This document shows positions 56,970 to 64,000 of a DNA stretch of 64,000 nucleotides, piece after piece. The stretch is taken from positions 3,478 to 67,477 of the forward strand of contig HF996867.1 of NCBI GenBank assembly GCA_000432595.1, in the 5' to 3' direction. The stretch comes from Clostridium sp. CAG:710. GTDB lineage: Bacteria; Bacillota_I; Bacilli_A; RF39; UBA660. Below the pieces are notes generated by a model. It was not told the origin of the DNA and did no database searches. It saw only the letters and a program-made list of their open reading frames with translations. The position numbers were made by a program, and so were the translations under genes. Every line of letters begins with the position of its first letter. Position 1 is the stretch's first letter.

Positions 56970-58958
56970 ATGGATAACGTTAATTTAAATAAAGACATAA
57001 ATTATTTTTTGAATTTAGATTATGACCAACTAGTAAAATATTTGCTAACTGCTCCAACCGAAGAAAAAAAGCTAATTCTAAAAAATCAAGAAATAAAGAG
57101 AAAGTTAATATCTCCAGAAAATAGGCATGAATTTTCATGGCTAGCACAAGAAAATAGTAAAGATATTATTCCATATCTATTGGATGGAGAGGGCATTGAA
57201 ATATTAAAGGAAAGCGAATATTTAATTGATAAGATGAATGCAATTTTAACAAGCAACGCAATATATGTTGATACAATAGTCAGTTTTAAAGCATTTCAAA
57301 AAATAATATTTGATAATTTTGACGAATTAAAAGATTACTTGTATGTATTAACACCTGTTAGTGGACAATATTTAATTAAAACCGCAGAAAAGCAAAATTT
57401 TAATTTGATGGAACTAATTTCAAAATTTTCACAACAAACCCAGACTGAAGTATTAAAAACTCAGGAATTATCAAATGAAGATTATTGGGAAATGATATCA
57501 TATGCATATGAAGAAACCGCCTCAATGTTATTAGAAGAAAAATCAGTAGGTAAGAGTTTAACAAATATAAGACTACCGATAATAGAAACAATTGCATCGA
57601 AAGATATAAAATTACCTTATCAAATACTAGAAGAACCAGAGTTTATTAAAAGAATAAGTGAAATCACAGATGTAAAAACTTATAGATTTCTAGTAAATGA
57701 TTTAGAAAAGTCAAATGATGTTGAAAAGCTAGAAAAAGCACGTGAAAAGTATTACGAAAATCAAATAAATAGTTTTAATAAAAAAAGTGGAATGCTTAAA
57801 GTATATGAATCTCTTTATGAAAAGTTAGCTTCAATGGAAGAAATAAATCCATTCTCACTTATGCAAACAGCACGAGAAATATTTAAAGATGCAAGCGATG
57901 ATGAAATATTTAACTTGTTAAATCAAATAAATAAACTAAATCTAGAAAGCGGATTAAATGGAATAAAAGAAATTTTAAAAGAGAAAAGTAACATCATGCT
58001 TGGTAATATGATTATTGACTGCCATTTCAAAGATTATTATCTTAATGTTTTAAAAGATGTAAAACAACTTTGTAATTTTGATGTGCTTGGTGGAAATGTA
58101 CTAAGTAATGATAAAATAGAAATCTATAAAAAAATCATTGAAATAAATAACCTTTCATATGAAGAAAAGCTAGAACTTAATACGAAGTTAGGCAAGAAAA
58201 ATTATGTGGAAAAGTTCTACAATGATGTTAGAAATTCAAGAAATAAGATGTATTCATTAATACGTGAAGAAATATTAAATGAGGATAAAATAAGTAAATA
58301 TTTAGACAAAGAAGAAACTGACAAATTTGGAGTAAATATTTATAGACTAGAAGGAGAACCATTTTTTGCTTTAGTAAAATCATTTTCAATAAATAAAGCA
58401 TTTGAATTATCATCAGGAGATATCCATTCATATAAGGATTCTGGATCTTTTTCAATAGATGCCTCTAATAAATTAAGAACATTTCATGATCCTAAAGATA
58501 ACTATAATTTAATATTTAATAATTTTAATATAGATCAAGTTGTTCATATGTTCCCGGTAGATTCATTTAGTGGATATACAAGGGGAGAAAAAGCAACAGA
58601 TAGAGTAATAGAACTTCTAACCCCAAAAGAATTTACAGGAAGAAGTAGAAATTATAATGAAGTCATAATCGCGCAAAAAAACATAGGCAAGCCAAGCGAT
58701 ATGGATGATAGATTACCACTTCCTAAACCATTCGCAATATACTGCTACGATGAAATAGGACCAAATGATATAGAAAGTGCAAAAAACCTTGGAATTGGAA
58801 TAGTAGTAGTAAACACCAAAAAATATAATATTGAAAAAAACGATTCACAAATATCTATGTTTGACACAATGTCATCTGGAAAGTATAATTACGATTTTAA
58901 ATATGTAGATAATAAATCTCAAGCCGTGCTAGTGGAAAGCCAGGCAAATAGAAAATAA
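56970..58958 (+). CDS. Large uncharacterised two-part protein
   Basis: 662 residues after TATAGGAGAATAAGGTA. No signal peptide or membrane helix. Residues 1-430 are helical, with repeated short helices that look like an alpha-solenoid (LNLDYDQLVKYLLTAPTEEK, WLAQENSKDIIPYLLDGEG, YQILEEPEFIKRISEITDV). The C-terminal 200 residues are a compact mixed domain: VNIYRLEGEPFFALVKSFSI, SIDASNKLRTFHDPKDNY, HMFPVDSFSGYTRGEKATDR, LLTPKEFTGRSRNYNEVIIA, LPKPFAIYCYDEIGPNDI, AKNLGIGIVVVNTKKYN. The stretch R-x-x-NYNE and a terminal substrate-pocket-like V-V-V-N-T-K-K-Y look conserved-enzyme-like, and I have seen the C-terminal module in other gut Firmicute proteins, but I know no function. Confidence 0.6.
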   Translation: MDNVNLNKDINYFLNLDYDQLVKYLLTAPTEEKKLILKNQEIKRKLISPENRHEFSWLAQENSKDIIPYLLDGEGIEILKESEYLIDKMNAILTSNAIYVDTIVSFKAFQKIIFDNFDELKDYLYVLTPVSGQYLIKTAEKQNFNLMELISKFSQQTQTEVLKTQELSNEDYWEMISYAYEETASMLLEEKSVGKSLTNIRLPIIETIASKDIKLPYQILEEPEFIKRISEITDVKTYRFLVNDLEKSNDVEKLEKAREKYYENQINSFNKKSGMLKVYESLYEKLASMEEINPFSLMQTAREIFKDASDDEIFNLLNQINKLNLESGLNGIKEILKEKSNIMLGNMIIDCHFKDYYLNVLKDVKQLCNFDVLGGNVLSNDKIEIYKKIIEINNLSYEEKLELNTKLGKKNYVEKFYNDVRNSRNKMYSLIREEILNEDKISKYLDKEETDKFGVNIYRLEGEPFFALVKSFSINKAFELSSGDIHSYKDSGSFSIDASNKLRTFHDPKDNYNLIFNNFNIDQVVHMFPVDSFSGYTRGEKATDRVIELLTPKEFTGRSRNYNEVIIAQKNIGKPSDMDDRLPLPKPFAIYCYDEIGPNDIESAKNLGIGIVVVNTKKYNIEKNDSQISMFDTMSSGKYNYDFKYVDNKSQAVLVESQANRK

Positions 58959-58959
58959 T

Positions 58960-58986
58960 AATAGTGCAATTAAGCACTATTTTTTG
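58960..58986 (+). terminator. Terminator after 662-residue gene
   Basis: AATAGTGC (58960-58967), loop AATTAA, GCACTATT (58974-58981), T-run. Confidence 0.85.
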
Positions 58987-59093
58987 GTTGAAAACAAAAT
59001 CATGTCTACATTATGTTTCATATTTTATTATAGGGAGGTGTAAGTATATAATAACTATTAAATAATTTAATGGTTAAATACTAAGATGAGGAA

Positions 59094-60173
59094 ATGAATA
59101 AAAAGAGAAAAGTTGTTGTGTATGCAATTTCCAAAAACGAAGAGAAATTTGTAGATAGATGGTATGAAAGTATGAAAGAAGCTGATGCTATATATGTTCT
59201 AGATACTGGTTCAACTGATAAAACTGTAGAAAAGTTAAAAAAACATGGAGTACACGTTGTAAAAAAGAAAATAGATCCTTGGAGATTTGATAGTGCAAGA
59301 AATGAGTCATTAAAAATTATTCCAAACAAATATGATATATATGTATGTACTGATTTAGATGAAGTGTTTTTAACAGGATGGAGAGATTCGCTTCTTAAAA
59401 ATTGGCAAGATGATACAACAAGAGCAAGATATAACTATAATTGGCAATTAGATGAAAATGGACACCCATTAGTAAATTTTTATCTAGATAAAATTCATAT
59501 AAGAGAAGACTATAAATGGATTCATCCAGTACATGAGGTATTAACAACCACAAAAAAGGAAAACTTTGTAACAATAGATGATATTACACTAAATCATTAT
59601 CCAGATACTAATAAAAGTAGAAAAAGTTATTTAAAACTTTTAGAAATATCCGTAAGAGAAAACCCACTAGATGATAGAAACATGCATTATTTAGGAAGAG
59701 AGTATATGTATTACGGAAAATGGAATGAATGTATTGATACACTAATAAAACATTTAAATATGAAAAGTGCCACTTGGAAAGATGAAAGATGTGCATCAAT
59801 GAGATTTATCGCAAGAGCATATAAAAATCTAGAAAGAATAGAAGAATCAAGAATGTGGCTTGATAAGGCAATAAGTGAAGCACCATATCTAAGAGAACCA
59901 TGGATAGAGAAAGGAATACTAGAATATGAAACAGAAAACTATAAAGATGCAATCTACTATTTAGAAAATGCTCTAAAAATAAAGTCACATACTAAAACAT
60001 ATATAAATGAAAAATTTAGTTGGGATGAAACACCATATGATGTGTTATCTATTTGTTATTTCAATATAAAAAATTACACTAAATCTCTAGAAAACATAAA
60101 TAAAGCATTAATATTAAATCCAAAAAACGAAAGAATTATAAAGAATAAAGAAATAGTAAAAAATATGATATAA
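59094..60173 (+). CDS. GT2 glycosyltransferase with C-terminal TPR repeats
   Basis: 359 residues; ATGAGGAA lies just ahead of the ATG, a close-set ribosome site. N-terminal GT-A fold (about 5-215): VYAISKNEEKFVDRWYESMK, YVLDTGSTDKTVEKLKKHG, the metal-binding Asp in VCTDLDEVFLTGW, and WIHPVHEVLTT. The C-terminal part is TPR-like (about 195-355): YLGREYMYYGKWNECIDTLI, WIEKGILEYETENYKDAIYY, LSICYFNIKNYTKSLENINK. This GT2-TPR layout is common in enzymes that glycosylate surface or protein substrates. No other glycan genes are adjacent. Tag follows after 17 bases. Confidence 0.9.
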   Translation: MNKKRKVVVYAISKNEEKFVDRWYESMKEADAIYVLDTGSTDKTVEKLKKHGVHVVKKKIDPWRFDSARNESLKIIPNKYDIYVCTDLDEVFLTGWRDSLLKNWQDDTTRARYNYNWQLDENGHPLVNFYLDKIHIREDYKWIHPVHEVLTTTKKENFVTIDDITLNHYPDTNKSRKSYLKLLEISVRENPLDDRNMHYLGREYMYYGKWNECIDTLIKHLNMKSATWKDERCASMRFIARAYKNLERIEESRMWLDKAISEAPYLREPWIEKGILEYETENYKDAIYYLENALKIKSHTKTYINEKFSWDETPYDVLSICYFNIKNYTKSLENINKALILNPKNERIIKNKEIVKNMI

Positions 60174-60190
60174 TAACATTAGGTGGTAAT

Positions 60191-60733
60191 ATGAATAGAT
60201 GTACTTGGTGTAATATGAAAAATCCCATTTATATTAGTTACCATGACAATGAATGGGGAATATTAAATACTTGTGAAAAATATTTATACGAAATGTTAAT
60301 ACTTGAATCGTTTCAAGCAGGATTATCATGGGAGTGCATTTTAAATAAAAGAGAAGCTTTTAGAAAAGCATATGATAACTTTGATATAAATAAAGTTATT
60401 AACTATAACGATACCAAAATAGAAGAATTATTAAAAAATAAAGAAATCATAAGAAATAAGTTAAAAATAAAAGCAAGCATAAATAACTCAAAAATATTTA
60501 AAAATATTCAAAAAGAATATGGATGTTTTAGTAATTATTTAAATACTTTTACAAAAGGAAAAATAATATATGATTCAATATCAACTACATCAGATTTATC
60601 TAATGAAATATCAAAAGATTTGACCAAAAGAGGAATGAAATTCACAGGGTCAACAATAATTTATTCATATCTACAAGCAATAGGAATTATAAACTCACAC
60701 GAAAAAGAATGCTTTTTATATAAAAAGTGTTGA
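60191..60733 (+). CDS. tag: DNA-3-methyladenine glycosylase I
   Basis: 180 residues after TTAGGTGGTAAT. Signatures: RCTWCNMKNPIYISYHDNEW with the first zinc Cys, LYEMLILESFQAGLSWECIL (base-flipping and substrate residues, Glu and Trp), MKFTGSTIIYSYLQAIG and the C-terminal HEKECF with His/Cys zinc ligands. It removes 3-methyladenine from alkylated DNA. Length is normal. Stop is TGA at 60731-60733, and this triplet lies inside the -35 box of the next promoter. Confidence 0.95.
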   Translation: MNRCTWCNMKNPIYISYHDNEWGILNTCEKYLYEMLILESFQAGLSWECILNKREAFRKAYDNFDINKVINYNDTKIEELLKNKEIIRNKLKIKASINNSKIFKNIQKEYGCFSNYLNTFTKGKIIYDSISTTSDLSNEISKDLTKRGMKFTGSTIIYSYLQAIGIINSHEKECFLYKKC

Positions 60734-60760
60734 CTCTCCCCTTAAGTGTAGTGATATAAA
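60730..60760 (+). promoter_or_regulatory. MerR-type promoter/operator, 19-bp spacer
   Basis: TTGACT (60730-60735), 19-bp spacer, TATAAA (60755-60760). The spacer carries the imperfect dyad CTCCCCTTAAGTGTAG centred on CTTAAG. The over-long spacer and centred dyad are typical of promoters activated by MerR-family proteins; the regulated gene is a merR. Confidence 0.8.
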
Positions 60761-60781
60761 GATATCGAAAGGAGAAATAAT

Positions 60782-61930
60782 ATGTATAGAATTGGAGAAT
60801 TTTCTTATTTATGTAGTATGAGCATTAAGACACTAAGGTACTATGACAAGATAGGGGTCTTAATTCCGGCAAGTGTAGATGAACTAACTGGTTATAGGTA
60901 CTATGATATAGATCAATTAGAACAAGTACAAAAAATAAAGAGCCTTCAAGAGGCATCATTTACACTTGAAGAGATAAAAGCTATATTAAAAGAAAAAAAT
61001 ACCGAAATACTTTTATCAAAAGAAAAGCAAATAAGAAAAGAAGAACTTAATAAAATACAGAAAATCAATAAAATGAAAAAAGAATTAAATAACGAAGAAG
61101 TAGAGGTACTAGAAAACCCTAATCTTTATATTACAGGGGACTTTAAAAAACTTAAAAGCTATAATAACTTTGATGAAGAAGTAGAAAAACTAAACATAAA
61201 TTATCATGATAATAACTGGAAAAAAGTATTTGTAAATCTTGAAGAAGGATATAAAGAAGAAAATATAAAATGCTTTATAGGAAAACTAATCAGCAAGGAA
61301 GATGAAATCTCTTACTTAAGTAGTTTATATAATAATTTAAAAGAAGAAACATTAAATGAAAAATTAGACATAAATAAAATCAATAAATATCCATTAATAT
61401 ATGATACAAAAGAGTATAATAAATATTTATATATAGTAACAAAAAATAGAATAGATGGATATAGAAAGCTAATTAATTATGCCAAAGAAAACAACTACCA
61501 AATAGATGAGGCATTTATAGAGGTTGAAAATAATGAAATAAAAGAAATATATGTAGGAGTAATAGATACAAAAGAAGAAAATATTGATTATAAAAGATTT
61601 TATGAACAAACACTAAAAAATCTAAAAGATATTCATGAAGATAAATATGTAGGTAAATGGATATTAGTTGGTGAAATAAAAAGAAAATATTCTACTATAT
61701 TTAAAGATGAAGAACTATTACAAGCTAATGAACAAGCAGTAGAACTTATAATAAATAGAGATGGTACAACTAATATAGATAACATTATCTGGAAAGGTTC
61801 ATACTTAATTAAAGACAATACTAACTATATGAAAATGACTGTAAATGATGAATACTTAGATATATTAGTAAGTGATAATCCACTATATAAATCTATACCA
61901 CATGAATATAGATATAAAAAAGAAGGCTAG
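60782..61930 (+). CDS. MerR family regulator with GyrI-like effector domains
   Basis: 382 residues after GAAAGGAGAAATAAT. HTH and wing (about 1-75): MYRIGEFSYLCSMSIKTLRY, YYDKIGVLIPASVDELTGYR, then LEEIKAILKEKN; a long dimer helix (80-112); and an effector part of about 270 residues, longer than in BmrR, with two GyrI-like stretches (YLYIVTKNRIDGYRKLINYA, IKEIYVGVIDTKEENIDYKR) and a final beta region with LINRDGTTNIDNIIWKGSYL. Its promoter has a centred dyad, so it is self-regulated. The gene is transcribed alone; a drug-like ligand is a fair guess. Confidence 0.9.
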   Translation: MYRIGEFSYLCSMSIKTLRYYDKIGVLIPASVDELTGYRYYDIDQLEQVQKIKSLQEASFTLEEIKAILKEKNTEILLSKEKQIRKEELNKIQKINKMKKELNNEEVEVLENPNLYITGDFKKLKSYNNFDEEVEKLNINYHDNNWKKVFVNLEEGYKEENIKCFIGKLISKEDEISYLSSLYNNLKEETLNEKLDINKINKYPLIYDTKEYNKYLYIVTKNRIDGYRKLINYAKENNYQIDEAFIEVENNEIKEIYVGVIDTKEENIDYKRFYEQTLKNLKDIHEDKYVGKWILVGEIKRKYSTIFKDEELLQANEQAVELIINRDGTTNIDNIIWKGSYLIKDNTNYMKMTVNDEYLDILVSDNPLYKSIPHEYRYKKEG

Positions 61931-61942
61931 TCCTTCTTTTTA
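61916..61942 (+). terminator. Terminator after merR gene 2
   Basis: AAAAAGAAGG / CCTTCTTTTT with loop CTAGT, overlapping the stop codon; T-run follows. Confidence 0.85.
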
Positions 61943-61956
61943 TGTGGAGTAAATAC

Positions 61957-61985
61957 TTGAAAAATGATGAACTTTATGTTAGTAT
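61957..61985 (+). promoter_or_regulatory. Possible promoter of the multi-HTH gene array
   Basis: TTGAAA (61957-61962), 17-bp spacer, TAGTAT (61980-61985). Weak -10; the only candidate before the array. Confidence 0.45.
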
Positions 61986-62012
61986 ATGAAGCTAACTAAG
62001 AGGGGGATTAAC

Positions 62013-62816
62013 ATGAAAAACGTGTCAATTGATGAAATATATACAAAATATATAAATGGATCAAGCGTTGAAGAATTAAGTAGCGAGTATAATGTTTCAG
62101 AAAACTTTATATATAAAGGCTTAAGGAATTATGCCAAAGAAAGAAATATAGATATAAAAACAGAAAGAAGAAAAAATAAAATTGATATGGCATTAGTATA
62201 TGAAATGCATAAAAGTGGTATATCTTGTGAGGAAATAGGAGAACTATTTAATTGTTCCTATAGAACTATATTCCGTAGATTACATGAATATTGTGAAGAG
62301 TTTAATCTTCCATTTGATAGAAAAAGCAAAGAAGAACGACTAATGGAAAAAATTTCATTAGTATATGAAGAATATAACGAGGGTGCAACTATAACAGAAC
62401 TCTCAAAAAAATATAATTGTAATATAAACATAATATCAGAAGCATTAAAAAAATATAGCTATCAAGTAGGAAAAGAATTAAATATAAAAACGGGCGGAAG
62501 AAAAGCCATAAAACTTCCAGAAGAAGAATTATTAAATAAATACATAGCAAATGACTCTCTACGAGCACTTGCAAAAGCATATGGATGTAGTTATGCAGTG
62601 TTAAGAAGAAACTTAAAAGAATATATTGGAGAAGAAAACTGGCAAATGTATGTAAGAAGCAAAAGAGGTAGAGGAGAGAAAAATAGAGAAGTAACACTAG
62701 ATGATATGAAAATAGTATATAGAAGAGCTTTTGCTGAAGAAATAAAGCAAATCATCGCATTAAAAGAAGAAAAAGAGGAAGAAAAACCAAAAGTTAAAAG
62801 CTTAGGGAGGAAATAA
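62013..62816 (+). CDS. Multi-HTH protein with four tandem helix-turn-helix repeats
   Basis: 267 residues from the ATG at 62013, after AGAGGGGGATTAAC; an in-frame ATG at 61986 lacks a ribosome site. The protein is a string of four repeats (about 4-47, 57-101, 111-155, 167-212) of the form Y-x-x-Y-x-x-G-x-S-x-x-E-L-(S/A)-x-x-Y-(N/G)-C-S-x-x-T-I-x-x-x-L-x-x-Y. Examples: YINGSSVEELSSEYNVSENF, HKSGISCEEIGELFNCSYRT, YNEGATITELSKKYNCNINI. Basic linkers (KTERRKNK, DRKSKEER) separate them, and a C-terminal tail VYRRAFAEEIKQIIALKEEK follows. Each unit looks like a homeodomain/resolvase-type HTH; the recognition helices differ. Stop and next start overlap (TAATG). A sequence-specific DNA-binding chain is the simplest reading. 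Confidence 0.75.
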   Translation: MKNVSIDEIYTKYINGSSVEELSSEYNVSENFIYKGLRNYAKERNIDIKTERRKNKIDMALVYEMHKSGISCEEIGELFNCSYRTIFRRLHEYCEEFNLPFDRKSKEERLMEKISLVYEEYNEGATITELSKKYNCNINIISEALKKYSYQVGKELNIKTGGRKAIKLPEEELLNKYIANDSLRALAKAYGCSYAVLRRNLKEYIGEENWQMYVRSKRGRGEKNREVTLDDMKIVYRRAFAEEIKQIIALKEEKEEEKPKVKSLGRK

Positions 62817-63859
62817 TGAAACACTTACCAATAGAGATAGTATATGAAGAATATAATAATGGAGCTACTACAATAGAACTTTCAGAAAAATATAATTGCT
62901 CCGTAACAACCATAAGAAAAAGGTTAATAGAATATTGTGAACAAACAGGATTAGAATTTAAAAAAAGAAGTAGAGGACCATTTAAAAAGGAACTTCCAAA
63001 AGAAAAAATATATAATGAATATATAAATGGAGAATCAAGTCCAACACTTGCCGAAAAATATGGGTGTAGTAAAGGAAGAATTCTTAATGAAATAAAAAGA
63101 TATGCCAGAAGATATAACTTGCCATTATATATAAAATCAAATGATACTAGACCAGTAGAATTACCAATTGAAAAAGTATATGAAGAATATATAAATGGAA
63201 AAGACCAACAATGCCTAGCAGAAGAATATGACTGTTCATCAGTAACTATATCAAGAAAACTTACCCGTTATTGCAAAGAAAATAATATAGACTTATTAAA
63301 AACAAAAAAAGATGCTGAAACAAAAAAATTAAAAAAATTATATGAAGAACATAAAAGCGGATTAACGCCAGCTGAACTCTCAGAAAAATACAATTGTTCT
63401 AAAAGAATAATAATTTTAAGACTACATGATTATGCAAACTTAATGGGAGAAGAACTAGTATTTCCAAGAAAAAGTTATGACAAAAAAAATATATTTGATG
63501 AAGAAATATATAGACAATATAAAAGCGGTGTACCTAGTACAGTAATTGCTAGAGAAAATAATTGTACCCCAAGAACAATAATGCTTAGACTAAGAAGATA
63601 TAGTCAAGCAAATGGACATGATTTAATAGTTAATAGTCGTGCCGATAAGATAGAAGAACAACGCTTAAATGAAATGTATGAACTATCACGTGCTGGTATA
63701 ACACAAACAGAATTAATGGAAAAATATAACTATAGCCAAACAAAATTAAGTAATGCATTAAAAAGTCAATATCGCCTTGCATTCTTAAGAGAGTTAAAAC
63801 AAATTCTTTCTCAAGAACAAGATTCACAAGAAAAAGATCTAAAGAAAGTAAAAAAATAG
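62816..63859 (+). CDS. Multi-HTH protein with six tandem helix-turn-helix repeats
   Basis: 347 residues, start overlapping the previous stop; AGGGAGGA precedes it. Six repeats (about 3-48, 59-106, 114-161, 168-216, 226-272, 280-330): YNNGATTIELSEKYNCSVTT, YINGESSPTLAEKYGCSKGR, YINGKDQQCLAEEYDCSSVT, HKSGLTPAELSEKYNCSKRI, YKSGVPSTVIARENNCTPRT, SRAGITQTELMEKYNYSQTK. The conserved positions are in the core of helix 2 and the turn; the solvent-facing residues of helix 3 vary from repeat to repeat. The C-terminal tail YRLAFLRELKQILSQEQ resembles the tail of the first protein (AFAEEIKQII). No catalytic domain. Same operon as its neighbours. Confidence 0.75.
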   Translation: MKHLPIEIVYEEYNNGATTIELSEKYNCSVTTIRKRLIEYCEQTGLEFKKRSRGPFKKELPKEKIYNEYINGESSPTLAEKYGCSKGRILNEIKRYARRYNLPLYIKSNDTRPVELPIEKVYEEYINGKDQQCLAEEYDCSSVTISRKLTRYCKENNIDLLKTKKDAETKKLKKLYEEHKSGLTPAELSEKYNCSKRIIILRLHDYANLMGEELVFPRKSYDKKNIFDEEIYRQYKSGVPSTVIARENNCTPRTIMLRLRRYSQANGHDLIVNSRADKIEEQRLNEMYELSRAGITQTELMEKYNYSQTKLSNALKSQYRLAFLRELKQILSQEQDSQEKDLKKVKK

Positions 63860-63871
63860 GAGATAAATAAA

Positions 63872-64000
63872 ATGATAGAATTAAACTACGCAGAAATATA
63901 TAAAGAATATAAAAATGGAGCTTCTATTAGAAAACTAGCAAATAAATACAATTGTGCTGCAACAACACTATCAAATAGATTAAAAGAGTATTGTAGGGAA
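63872..64000 (+). CDS. Third multi-HTH protein, N-terminal part (runs off window)
   Basis: Start ATG 63872 after ATAGGAGATAAATAAA, 12 bases behind the previous stop; the frame is open to the window end. The 43 visible residues form one complete repeat of the same type: ELNYAEIYKEYKNGASIRKL, ANKYNCAATTLSNRLKEYCR. The number of further repeats and the C-terminal tail are outside the window. This shows that the array is at least three genes long. Confidence 0.8.
   Translation, partial: MIELNYAEIYKEYKNGASIRKLANKYNCAATTLSNRLKEYCRE

Noticed and set aside
59010..59093. GGGAGGTG at 59034-59041 as ribosome site of a small gene
   Set aside because: It is followed by TAAGTATATAATAAC with stops in all frames; no peptide longer than a few residues follows. 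The GT2 start at 59094 has its own GAGGAA.

Overview
The window is chromosomal DNA from a very AT-rich Gram-positive bacterium. The genes use the standard bacterial code: TGA ends real genes (for example tag at 60733 and the FNT transporter at 46958) and TGG encodes Trp, so this is not a Mycoplasma-type code. Strong AGGAGG / GGTGAT ribosome sites, TTGACA-N17-TATAAT promoters, short hairpin-T-run terminators, a T-box, prepilin/TasA/SipW proteins and B. subtilis-like sporulation genes (SpoIIIAH, GerE, GerM, YunB, YutH-like) point to Firmicutes, class Bacilli or a close low-GC relative. An [FeFe]-hydrogenase, rubrerythrin and a clostridial-type ferredoxin indicate an anaerobe. My best guess is an uncultured gut-type Bacilli lineage (RF39 / Erysipelotrichia-like); this placement is inference.

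Layout. 1-3.9 kb: DUF5661 tail, rhodanese, UPF0316 and VTT-domain membrane proteins, RmuC, and a DUF3603-like pair. 3.9-8 kb: cell-surface block (prepilin-like protein with Ig-like region, PepSY-like protein, 3D-domain protein, polysaccharide deacetylase with a 10-G tract). 8-10 kb: rubredoxin-[FeFe]-hydrogenase and rubrerythrin. 10-19.6 kb: Tex, Fic, TrpRS, a sigma-like factor, T-box-AsnRS, a lipoprotein, UMP kinase, and a 2,4-diaminopentanoate-dehydrogenase-like oxidoreductase. 19.6-26.4 kb: MerR operon, DacF-type PBP, RluB, ferredoxin, acidic tail-anchored protein, SDR and aluminium-resistance PLP enzyme. 26.4-32.6 kb: sporulation island (SpoIIIAH, GerE, GerM, tRNA-Arg, YunB, YutD, DUF1292, coiled-coil protein, YutH-like, NifU/YutI). 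32.7-35.4 kb: S1 protein and two tRNA operons (5 + 7 tRNAs) flanking a VanY-type peptidase. 35.5-39.9 kb: ArgRS, rRNA methyltransferase, RluA-type synthase, Pro-rich anchored protein.

40-50 kb holds a TasA/SipW-type surface-fibre locus: TasA-like protein, ER-type signal peptidase, DUF5305 protein and a TasA-GLUG protein, then an XRE gene, a small gene graveyard (frameshifted receiver domain and beheaded Cys-rich protein), an FNT channel, a Cys-less PTS-EIIB-like membrane protein, an orphan histidine kinase and a third TasA-like protein. 50-57 kb: CofE-like ligase, lipoprotein, TetR facing an MMPL transporter with its LxxG-heptad partner and a YtxH protein. 57-62 kb: a large uncharacterised protein, GT2-TPR, Tag and a second MerR gene with its own dyad promoter.

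62-64 kb and beyond the window edge: consecutive genes made almost entirely of repeated 45-55-residue helix-turn-helix units (4, 6 and at least 1 repeats). This is the best candidate here for an undescribed system: multi-HTH proteins with diversified recognition helices and a shared C-terminal tail.
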